6,562 bases of DNA, taken from the NCBI GenBank assembly GCA_011330545.1, contig DRQI01000402.1, positions 1-6,562 on the forward strand. The letters are read 5' to 3'. The DNA comes from Flavobacteriia bacterium (GTDB lineage: Bacteria > Bacteroidota > Bacteroidia > Flavobacteriales > Flavobacteriaceae). How positions within the stretch are numbered: the first letter of the stretch is position 1; each line of letters begins with the position of its first letter. The notes under the pieces were generated by a model, which saw only the letters and a list, made by a program, of their open reading frames with translations, was not told the DNA's origin and did not search any database. This document shows positions 1 through 4,524 of the stretch, piece after piece. The position numbers and the translations under genes were made by a program.

Positions 1-74
1 AAGATACCATTGCCAAATTTTTAAAAATAGTACCTACTTATAGTAACGAATTGCAACATTCTTATGAAGAATAA
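1..74 (+). CDS. C-terminal end of an upstream gene, possibly DHH-family phosphoesterase (partial)
   Basis: The frame starting at position 3 is open from the window edge to a TAA at 72-74 and overlaps the start of gldI by 11 bases. It encodes about 23 residues beginning DTIAKFLKIVPTYSNEL. This resembles, from memory only, the C-terminal 'ETVAKFLEVLPKY' type ending of Bacteroidota DHH-family phosphoesterases (NrnA-like nanoRNase/pAp phosphatase), which often precede gldI. The other two plus-strand frames close at 22-24 and 41-43, so this is the only one that can run into gldI. The short overlap suggests co-transcription with gldI. Only the tail is visible, so the family assignment is an inference; that a coding frame ends here is somewhat safer. 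Confidence 0.5.
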   Translation, partial: DTIAKFLKIVPTYSNELQHSYEE

Positions 75-612
75 ATTAATTGTACTCATAACAGTATCTA
101 CTTTGTTATTTTCTTGTAGTGGCCCAAGCCCAAGAAAACCGGTGGTTAGAAAAACCTCCACATTTTTAGACGAATCTATACAACGCAATAAAGTATTGAA
201 TAAACTGGAAGAGAAGGCCTTTCAGCAGTTGATGAAAAACGATTCCCTACATAGCTATATAAATTCTCCTCACGGATTTTGGTACTATTATAATACCAAA
301 GACTCTCTTGCTACCAAGTTTCCTGAGAAAGGAGATAAAGTAGTTTATAGTTATACCATTAAAGACATTAATGGAAATGTGTTGTATACAGAAGAAGAGT
401 TAGGCGAAAGAAGCTATTTGGTAGAGCGGCAAGAGTTAATTACAGGGTTGCAAGACGGCATAAAGTTAATGAAAGAAGGCGAAATAGTAACATTTTTATT
501 TCCTTCCTATAAGGCCTATGGATATTCAGGGTATCAAAAAATTCAATCCAATCAACCTTTAATTTATACCGTTCAATTAAAAAAAATAATAAAAAGTAAT
601 TCATTAAAATGA
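64..612 (+). CDS. gldI: GldI-like FKBP-type peptidyl-prolyl isomerase lipoprotein
   Basis: This is a 182-residue lipoprotein. A positive N-terminus and hydrophobic stretch end in the lipobox LFSC with acylated Cys18. A charged linker (about 20-87) follows, then an FKBP domain at about 88-176. The FKBP signature is visible in GDKVVYSYTI, ITGLQDGIKLMKEGE, FPSYKAYGY and a closing IYTVQLKKI strand. GldI of Flavobacterium johnsoniae is a lipoprotein of this size and architecture that is required for gliding motility, probably as a folding factor for envelope or secretion components. Pocket residues are partly diverged: the usual Phe-Asp pair is replaced around VLYT (106-109) and the Trp at the pocket base by Leu, while the Tyr of AYG (Y152) is kept. 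Isomerase activity may therefore be weak. The start at 64 gives a perfect lipoprotein signal. The gene overlaps both its upstream neighbour and the downstream isomerase gene, so it lies in an operon. A generic FKBP lipoprotein is the alternative to true GldI. Confidence 0.85.
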   Translation: MKNKLIVLITVSTLLFSCSGPSPRKPVVRKTSTFLDESIQRNKVLNKLEEKAFQQLMKNDSLHSYINSPHGFWYYYNTKDSLATKFPEKGDKVVYSYTIKDINGNVLYTEEELGERSYLVERQELITGLQDGIKLMKEGEIVTFLFPSYKAYGYSGYQKIQSNQPLIYTVQLKKIIKSNSLK

Positions 613-1715
613 AGATTGTAAAAGTCATTGTTTTCTTGGCGATAGCATTACTTATTTCTTGTAAATCAACAAGCTATCAAAATTTAGAAAATGGTTTATA
701 TGCAGATATTCAAACAGATAAAGGAAATATCCTACTACAATTAGAATATGAACACACCCCAATTACAGTTGCTAATTTTGTGTCATTAGCAGAGGGCAAT
801 AATGTATATGTGTCTCCAAAATATAAAGGGAAACCTTTTTATGATGGATTGAGGTTTCATAGGGTGGTCAAAAATTTTATAATACAAGGAGGCGACCCGT
901 TGAACAATGGCAAAGGTGGCCCGGGTTATGAGTTTGAAGATGAATTTCCGGTAAATGACGATGCAGAACTATTGTTAAGGCATGATAAGCCGGGAATTTT
1001 GTCAATGGCAAATTCCGGCCCGGATACCAATGGCAGCCAATTTTTTATTACGCTTAGAGCCACACCACATTTAGATGGAAGGCATACTGTGTTCGGACAT
1101 GTGGTGCGAGGGCAACATGTAGTTGACAGTATTGCCCAAAATGATAAAATGAATACTGTTGAAATTATTAGGATTGGCAACGAAGCCAAAAAATTCAAAG
1201 CAGCAAAGGTTTTCGCCGAATATTTTGAAAAATTAGAGGAAATTGCCAAAGAAAAAATAGAAGCCATGCAACAAGCGAAGGCAACTTTCCTAAAGCAAAA
1301 AGAAACGTTTGAAACGAAAGCCGAAGTATTGCCTTCCGGATTGAAAATATATTTCGAAAAGAAGGGTAACGGAGAACAACCTCCAATAGGTAGTAAAGTA
1401 AAAGTATACTATGCCGGTTATTTTACTACAGGAGATTTGTTTGTGACCAACCATAAAGAGACGGCAGAATTGTTTAATAAATATGATAAACGCAGGGATG
1501 CCATGGGGCGATATCGTCCGGCTACAATTGATTATAGTCCCGATTCAAAAATGATTCCCGGTTTTAAAGAAGGGTTGCAATTGATGAAAGTTGGAGATAA
1601 GGCCATGCTATTCATACCGTCATATTTGGCCTATGGCCCACAAGGAAATGGGCCCATACCGCCAAATTCTGATTTGATATTTGAATTAGAAATTGTCGAT
1701 ATGGCAAAAAATTGA
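609..1715 (+). CDS. Cyclophilin-FKBP fusion peptidyl-prolyl isomerase lipoprotein
   Basis: This 368-residue lipoprotein carries two unrelated isomerase folds. Signal and lipobox LISC place the acylated Cys at 18. A cyclophilin domain spans about 30-190, with FHRVVKNFIIQGGDP (R85, F90, Q93), MANSGPDTNGSQFFIT (133-148) and HLDGRHTVFG (154-163). The ligand-pocket Trp of human CypA is His154 here, as in many bacterial cyclophilins. A lysine- and glutamate-rich, probably helical linker spans about 192-238. An FKBP domain follows at 241-366, with YYAGYF, MIPGFKEGLQLMKVGD, LAYGPQGNGPIPPNSDLIFELEI and Y342. It holds an insertion of roughly 30 residues (about 280-310) where FKBP12 has a short loop, and lacks the usual FD pair. 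The ATG sits inside the gldI stop as ATGA, indicating translational coupling. The likely role is proline isomerisation of exported proteins at the periplasmic face of an envelope membrane. A bidirectional terminator follows. Confidence 0.93.
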   Translation: MKIVKVIVFLAIALLISCKSTSYQNLENGLYADIQTDKGNILLQLEYEHTPITVANFVSLAEGNNVYVSPKYKGKPFYDGLRFHRVVKNFIIQGGDPLNNGKGGPGYEFEDEFPVNDDAELLLRHDKPGILSMANSGPDTNGSQFFITLRATPHLDGRHTVFGHVVRGQHVVDSIAQNDKMNTVEIIRIGNEAKKFKAAKVFAEYFEKLEEIAKEKIEAMQQAKATFLKQKETFETKAEVLPSGLKIYFEKKGNGEQPPIGSKVKVYYAGYFTTGDLFVTNHKETAELFNKYDKRRDAMGRYRPATIDYSPDSKMIPGFKEGLQLMKVGDKAMLFIPSYLAYGPQGNGPIPPNSDLIFELEIVDMAKN

Positions 1716-1734
1716 AAAAGTTCAATGAGCATAT

Positions 1735-1776
1735 TAATAAAAAGCCTACCACAATTACGGATAGGCTTATTTTTTG
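1735..1776. terminator. Bidirectional intrinsic terminator between convergent genes
   Basis: The hairpin arms are AAGCCTA (1742-1748) and TAGGCTT (1762-1768), with an additional CC/GG pair around a one-base bulge and a loop of about 8 nt. The arms are flanked by a T-rich run on the plus strand (1767-1775) and an A-rich run before the stem (1737-1743), so the minus strand also ends in T's. It lies 20-60 nt after the cyclophilin-FKBP stop and 46 nt past the cold-shock gene stop. It can therefore serve both convergent transcripts. Confidence 0.8.
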
Positions 1777-1821
1777 GTAAAAAGGCAAACGAGAGATGTT
1801 AAATCCTACTGAAAATTAGGG

Positions 1822-2013
1822 TTATATCACTTTAACATTTACTGCGTTTAAACCTTTTCTGCCTTCTGTTAGTTCAAATTCTACAACATCGCCCTCTTTG
1901 ATTTCGTCAATTAGTCCTGAGACATGTACAAAATATTCCGTAGTTGAACCATCTTCAATGATAAAGCCGAATCCTTTAGACTCATTGAAGAATTTTACTG
2001 TACCTTTTTTCAT
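1822..2013 (-). CDS. Cold-shock domain protein (CspA family)
   Basis: This 63-residue single cold-shock domain is slightly shorter than the usual 65-70. It is a five-stranded beta barrel that binds single-stranded RNA or DNA and typically melts mRNA structure or acts as an antiterminator. Visible motifs are the GTVKFFNESKGFGFI start containing RNP1 (KGFGFI, 13-18) and RNP2 YFVHVS (27-32), then the usual acidic EGDVVEFELTEGRKG. The protein ends AVNVKVI without an extra domain. The start at 2013 is the only one that gives the canonical MKKGTVKFF N-terminus. The gene stands alone, convergent with the isomerase operon and divergent from the peroxiredoxin cassette across a 382-bp spacer. Whether it is cold-induced or constitutive cannot be told from the sequence. 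Confidence 0.97.
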   Translation of the reverse strand: MKKGTVKFFNESKGFGFIIEDGSTTEYFVHVSGLIDEIKEGDVVEFELTEGRKGLNAVNVKVI

Positions 2014-2040
2014 TACGAATGGATAATAATTATTAAAACA

Positions 2041-2089
2041 TAAAGGTAATAAATAATTTTCAATCTAATTTTAGAGTGTGTTCAAAATA
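2041..2089 (-). promoter_or_regulatory. Candidate promoter boxes for the cold-shock gene
   Basis: Two imperfect matches to the Bacteroidota -7 box TAnnTTTG are seen on the minus strand. TACCTTTA (2048 to 2041) has 7 of 8 positions right and would give a leader of about 20-25 nt. TATTTTG (2089 to 2083) is one base short in its spacer and would give a leader of about 65 nt. Neither has a clear TTG-type -33 box at the proper distance, so both are weak. Confidence 0.25.
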
Positions 2090-2111
2090 GAACCCGCCTG
2101 TAGTTAGTACA

Positions 2112-2130
2112 GTATAAATAAAGTTTATAC
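2112..2130. repeat. Short perfect inverted repeat upstream of the peroxiredoxin promoter
   Basis: GTATAAA (2112-2118) and TTTATAC (2124-2130) are exact reverse complements separated by 5 bp. The 19-bp symmetric site lies about 50 bp upstream of the putative -7 box at 2181, where an activator or repressor of a stress gene could bind. It could also be chance in AT-rich DNA. There is no T-run, so it is not a terminator. Confidence 0.35.
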
Positions 2131-2180
2131 CAATATAAAAAGAAGCATTCGTTTTTTTTATTATTTTTATATGCGAATAG

Positions 2181-2188
2181 TATATTTG
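2181..2188 (+). promoter_or_regulatory. Putative -7 promoter box for the peroxiredoxin cassette
   Basis: TATATTTG matches the Bacteroidota primary-sigma -7 consensus TAnnTTTG exactly. No TTTG or TTG is found about 19-21 bp upstream, where a poly-T tract lies instead, so only half of the promoter is recognisable. Transcription would start about 5-7 nt after the box, at about 2193-2195. This coincides with the first base of the 162-bp palindrome, so the whole palindrome would form the 5' leader of the mRNA. Confidence 0.5.
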
Positions 2189-2192
2189 CATA

Positions 2193-2354
2193 AGAACTCG
2201 TTTAAACTTTTTGGATTGAAGCGAAAATTAGGAGTTTTTTACCCTATTGAAGGCTTTTTTGAGTTACATAGCCAGGCTATGGAAGGAAAAAAAGACAAAA
2301 ATAAGGTGCAAAAGGACAATTTTTTAGCTAATTGAAAAAGTTTAAACGAGTTCT
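2193..2354. repeat. 162-bp palindromic (MITE/REP-like) element with perfect 20-bp ends
   Basis: The left end AGAACTCGTTTAAACTTTTT (2193-2212) is the exact reverse complement of the right end (2335-2354). The exact centre of the element (2273.5) coincides with a second perfect inverted repeat, CATAGCC-A-GGCTATG (2267-2281). Between ends and centre the arms still match imperfectly, for example ACCCTATT (2241-2248) against the ACCTTATT complement of 2299-2306, plus T-tract/A-tract pairing. The whole unit is therefore one long imperfect hairpin of about 80 nt per arm. The GAACTC...GAGTTC core is flanked by TAA on both sides (2191-2193 and 2354-2356), which could be a 3-bp target duplication. No ORF or canonical T-tail is present. 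It resembles a non-autonomous miniature element or an extragenic palindrome. Its lineage cannot be named from one copy. Confidence 0.88.
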
Positions 2355-2395
2355 AAATAAAAAAAATCAATATTAACAAATAAAATTATAAAATA

Positions 2396-3037
2396 ATGGC
2401 TACAGCAGTAGGTAAAAAATTTCCAAATTTAAATGTAGATGCGATGAACGATATGGGCGATACATTTAAAATTAACGTATTAGAAGAAGCAGTAAACAAT
2501 AAGAAAAAAGTATTGCTATTTTGGTATCCTAAAGATTTCACATTTGTTTGCCCAACAGAATTGCGGGCTTTCCAAGATGCATTGGGCGAGTTTGAAAAAA
2601 GAAATACACTAGTGATAGGGGCTTCATGTGATACCCCTGAAGTTCATTTTGCATGGTTAAATACTTCAAAAGACAATGGTGGGATAGAAGGTGTTACCTA
2701 TCCAATCTTAGCAGATAGCAACCGTAATTTATCGAGTATCTTGGGTATTTTAGACATTACCAATGAACGATACGACGAAGAGACAGACACCATTCAAGTA
2801 GAAGGCGATAATGTAACTTATAGGGCTACGTACTTAATAGACGAAGAAGGTGTTGTTTTTCACGAAAGTATTAACGATATGCCATTGGGTAGAAATGTAA
2901 ACGAATACTTACGCTTGGTAGATGCTTATACCCACGTACAAGAAAAAGGAGAAGTATGCCCTGCTAACTGGGAAGAAGGCAAAGATGCCATGGAGGCAAC
3001 TAGAGACGGAGTAGCAGACTATTTAGCTACACATTAA
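2396..3037 (+). CDS. Typical 2-Cys peroxiredoxin (AhpC/Prx1 type)
   Basis: This 213-residue cytosolic thiol peroxidase reduces hydrogen peroxide, organic hydroperoxides and probably peroxynitrite. The catalytic signature PKDFTFVCPTE (45-55) holds the PxxxTxxC motif with peroxidatic Cys52. The resolving Cys188 lies in the C-terminal VCPANW motif, so a disulfide between subunits is expected. A further Cys78 lies in GASCDTPEVHFAW. The region LADSNRNLSSILGI and the PLGRN segment supply the conserved dimer and Arg-containing parts of the family. The C-terminus ends shortly after VCPANWEEGK in YLATH, without the YF motif of overoxidation-sensitive eukaryotic enzymes. No AhpF gene is adjacent. A thioredoxin gene follows after 11 nt, making it the plausible electron donor. 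The leader has no Shine-Dalgarno sequence but is A-rich. The 162-bp palindrome ends 41 bp upstream, which may affect expression. Confidence 0.97.
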   Translation: MATAVGKKFPNLNVDAMNDMGDTFKINVLEEAVNNKKKVLLFWYPKDFTFVCPTELRAFQDALGEFEKRNTLVIGASCDTPEVHFAWLNTSKDNGGIEGVTYPILADSNRNLSSILGILDITNERYDEETDTIQVEGDNVTYRATYLIDEEGVVFHESINDMPLGRNVNEYLRLVDAYTHVQEKGEVCPANWEEGKDAMEATRDGVADYLATH

Positions 3038-3048
3038 TACGCAACACT

Positions 3049-3363
3049 ATGTTTCAAGAATTAGACCGAGATAATTTAGAGCAAATTATAGCAGATAATA
3101 AAGTGGTATTGGTGCAATACGCGGCTACATGGTGTGGTAATTGCAGAATTATGAAACCCAAGTTTAAGAAACTGGCTTCAGAGAATGAAGAAGCCGTTTT
3201 TGTATATGTAGATGCTGAGAAGTTTCCAAATACACGTAAATTGGCAACGGTAGACAACCTACCGACTTTTGCCGCTTTTAAAGACGGAGTTTTTGTAAAT
3301 CAAGTACAGACCAATAAATTTGATGTATTAAAAGAGTTAGTCAATGAAGTTACCAATAATTAA
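3049..3363 (+). CDS. Thioredoxin with WCGNC active site
   Basis: This 104-residue single-domain thioredoxin is the normal length for the family and has no signal peptide, so it is cytosolic. The active site is TWCGNCR, with Cys29 and Cys32. The usual Pro of WCGPC is Asn31, which would be expected to alter redox potential and partner choice. The Asp/Glu-rich strand FVYVDAEKFP and the cis-proline loop LPTF (Pro72) complete the fold. It lies 11 nt after the peroxiredoxin stop, so it is very probably co-transcribed and regenerates the peroxiredoxin, taking electrons from thioredoxin reductase encoded elsewhere. Its last 20 nt overlap the next gene. An alternative is a specialised rather than housekeeping thioredoxin; the active-site variant and the linkage favour the specialised view. 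Confidence 0.95.
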   Translation: MFQELDRDNLEQIIADNKVVLVQYAATWCGNCRIMKPKFKKLASENEEAVFVYVDAEKFPNTRKLATVDNLPTFAAFKDGVFVNQVQTNKFDVLKELVNEVTNN

Positions 3364-3601
3364 GCACCTTGTAGGTTTTATTGAAGAAAATGATCAAGAC
3401 TACATTGTGGAAACCATTGAAACGTTAGAGGCCTTGACCGAAGTGCCTTCATTAAAAGATGAAGAATTAGATGTACTGGGCGAAGTGATTTCAAATCTTT
3501 ACGGAGCCTTGGAAGTAGATAAAATGATTAAAGAAGGAATGTCTAAGAAAGATGCCTTAAACGGATTTATGAAACGGGTATTGGGTTCTATTGATACATA
3601 G
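3344..3601 (+). CDS. Small conserved acidic protein, DUF6952-like
   Basis: This 85-residue soluble protein has no signal, no Cys and no known catalytic motif. It begins MKLPIIKHLVGFIEEND and is largely predicted helical and acidic (IVETIETLEALTEVP, DEELDVLGEVISNLYGALEVDKMIKEG), ending in a basic GFMKRVLGSIDT. From memory it matches the Bacteroidota family DUF6952, whose function is unknown to me. The ATG at 3344 lies inside the thioredoxin gene in another frame with a 20-base overlap. This indicates tight translational coupling and argues for a related function in the peroxiredoxin-thioredoxin pathway. A helical adaptor or regulator is one possibility, but no function should be assigned. A strong terminator follows 20 nt after the stop, so this is the last gene of the cassette. 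Confidence 0.9.
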   Translation: MKLPIIKHLVGFIEENDQDYIVETIETLEALTEVPSLKDEELDVLGEVISNLYGALEVDKMIKEGMSKKDALNGFMKRVLGSIDT

Positions 3602-3621
3602 TTTGTAGTACCGGTAAAAAT

Positions 3622-3659
3622 AAAAACCATCAAGAATTGATTTTTTTGATGGTTTTTTT
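3622..3659 (+). terminator. Strong intrinsic terminator of the peroxiredoxin cassette
   Basis: AAAAACCATCAA (3622-3633) and TTGATGGTTTTT (3646-3657) form a perfect 12-bp stem with a 12-nt loop, and the right arm runs into seven T's (3653-3659). It starts 20 nt after the DUF6952-like stop. Confidence 0.9.
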
Positions 3660-3732
3660 GATTTTATATGTTAGAAATAATAGTGGCGTTGGCCAAGGTG
3701 CAATTCAACACAAGTTAAAATTAAAGGTTTTA

Positions 3733-3791
3733 TCATTTCGAGGCATCAAACAAAAAAATACCTAACGGAAGAAATGACGTTCAAAAGAACG
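3733..3791. repeat. Degenerate inverted repeats in the convergent spacer
   Basis: TCATTTC (3733-3739) pairs with GAAATGA (3771-3777). Immediately beside it, CGTTC-AAAA-GAACG (3778-3791) forms a small hairpin. The CGTCATTTC sequence read on the minus strand recalls short dispersed repeats of flavobacterial spacers, but this copy is too degraded to classify. A weak terminator role for the leftward transcript is possible, but no T-run follows. Confidence 0.3.
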
Positions 3792-3798
3792 GTGTGTT

Positions 3799-3912
3799 TT
3801 AATAACTATGAAGCCTCCAACGAATAGTTAGCCTTTTCTGATACTGCGGTAAGCTGACGTCTTGTAATTCGGGTTTAACAAGAAAGTCAAGAAATTGTTC
3901 GTTTAAAGCCAT
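3799..3912 (-). pseudogene. Coding-like stretch past the FMN reductase stop (possible frameshifted tail or tiny ORF)
   Basis: On the minus strand, a frame offset from the FMN reductase reads from an ATG at 3912 to a TAA at 3799-3801. It encodes 37 residues, including FLDFLVKPELQDVSLPQYQK. The composition looks like real protein, with a helix followed by a polar, proline-containing segment. Deleting one G of GATGGC (near 3908-3913) would join it to the reductase as ...INIDALNEQFLDFL. It could therefore be the original C-terminus cut off by a one-base insertion, a sequencing error, a separate microprotein, or chance. The reductase already has a normal family length without it, which weakens the frameshift idea. 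Confidence 0.3.
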
Positions 3913-4393
3913 CAATATTTATTTTTACTTCATCAGGTATTACCCCGTTTACCACCCACGTATGAATATCACCTAAATAATACATCCCTAAATAATTAGC
4001 ACTCTCAGTAAAAGGCATGGTAAACCCCTCTTTCAAATCATTAGAATTACTACAACTCAACATAGCCATCTGTTTGCCGCGTAATTTTCTGCCCAATTCT
4101 TTATGCGTTTTTAACAAGTCTGAAAACCGGTCAAAAAAGACCTTTAAAATACCACTCATAGTATACCAATATACCGGAGTAACAAAAACAAGGGTATCGT
4201 ATTTCTCAATAATTTCGGCCATTAATCCTATAAAATCATCATTGACATTGTTGAAGTCATAATCAAAGTGGCCAATATTTTTTGTTCTTAAATCAATAAT
4301 GTCAAATTGATTCGTTGCATTCAAATAGTTGATAATGGTACGCGAGTCTCCGTTGCTTCTTGAGCTCGCTTGTAGTAGTACAGTGTTTTTCAT
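3887..4393 (-). CDS. NAD(P)H-dependent FMN reductase / flavodoxin-fold oxidoreductase
   Basis: This 168-residue cytosolic flavoprotein has the NADPH-dependent FMN reductase fold. A first strand and flavin-phosphate loop are seen as MKNTVLLQASSRSNGDSRTI (1-20). The fingerprint YDTLVFVTPVYWYTMSGILK then FFDRFSDL (65-93) places P73, Y75, W76, K84 and D88-R89 around the isoalloxazine ring. MAMLSCSNSND is a later strand. The family uses bound FMN to pass electrons from NAD(P)H to quinones, azo compounds or free flavin; the substrate here is unknown. I prefer the ATG at 4393 over the in-frame ATG at 4420. The extra nine residues MIKIIVLAR precede a complete N-terminal strand, and a -7-like TAGTTTTTG (4426 to 4418) covers the upstream ATG. 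The gene is convergent with the peroxiredoxin cassette and divergent from ppk2. An unusual coding-like stretch follows its stop in another frame. Confidence 0.88.
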   Translation of the reverse strand: MKNTVLLQASSRSNGDSRTIINYLNATNQFDIIDLRTKNIGHFDYDFNNVNDDFIGLMAEIIEKYDTLVFVTPVYWYTMSGILKVFFDRFSDLLKTHKELGRKLRGKQMAMLSCSNSNDLKEGFTMPFTESANYLGMYYLGDIHTWVVNGVIPDEVKINIDGFKRTIS

Positions 4394-4448
4394 CCTTGCA
4401 AGTACTATTATTTTTATCAAAAACTATTTAAAAACGGATAGAAAATAT

Positions 4449-4512
4449 CAATAGATAGAAAGGTAAAATCTATTGAAGGAACTAAAGATTAAAATTACTA
4501 TTTTTACCTTTC
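4449..4512. promoter_or_regulatory. Nested inverted repeats with symmetric promoter-like boxes between FMN reductase and ppk2
   Basis: Two perfect inverted repeats share sequence. CAATAGAT (4449-4456) pairs with ATCTATTG (4468-4475). GAAAGGTAAAA (4458-4468) pairs with TTTTACCTTTC (4502-4512). Each TTTTACCTTTC arm contains TACCTTTC, a 7-of-8 match to the -7 box TAnnTTTG, and the two arms point outward to the divergent genes. The arrangement could be a pair of divergent promoters, a symmetric operator, or two mutually exclusive RNA hairpins in the ppk2 leader, which ends 12 nt before its ATG. Confidence 0.4.
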
Positions 4513-4524
4513 AGTTCAAAACCT

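Larger units (their letters stand above)
2014..2395. other. Divergent gene-free spacer between csp and peroxiredoxin
   Basis: This 382-bp AT-rich region lies between the cold-shock gene (leftward) and the peroxiredoxin gene (rightward). No frame shows a credible gene. It contains weak csp promoter candidates (2041-2089), a short palindrome (2112-2130), a TAnnTTTG promoter box (2181-2188), a 162-bp palindromic element (2193-2354) and an A-rich leader without Shine-Dalgarno sequence (2355-2395). The last is normal for Bacteroidota. Confidence 0.8.

Noticed and set aside
926..1267. 113-codon minus-strand ORF opposite the cyclophilin domain
   Set aside because: It is antisense to a gene with clear domain motifs and its own translation is Ser/Cys-rich with no family features. 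It is a shadow.
1711..1726. ATTGAA-AAAG-TTCAAT hairpin at the isomerase stop codon
   Set aside because: It is a 6-bp AT-rich stem without a T-tail, and the real terminator lies just downstream at 1735-1776.
2193..2354. Large palindrome as an intrinsic terminator or CRISPR unit
   Set aside because: Neither strand has a T-run directly after the stem, it sits downstream of a promoter box rather than behind a gene, and there is only one unit without spacers.
4017..4262. 81-codon plus-strand ORF opposite the FMN reductase
   Set aside because: The opposite strand carries a complete flavodoxin-fold fingerprint, and this frame shows no motif.
4394..4420. Longer FMN reductase start at 4420
   Set aside because: It adds nine residues ahead of a complete first strand and would overlap a promoter-like box. 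The 4393 start fits the family better.
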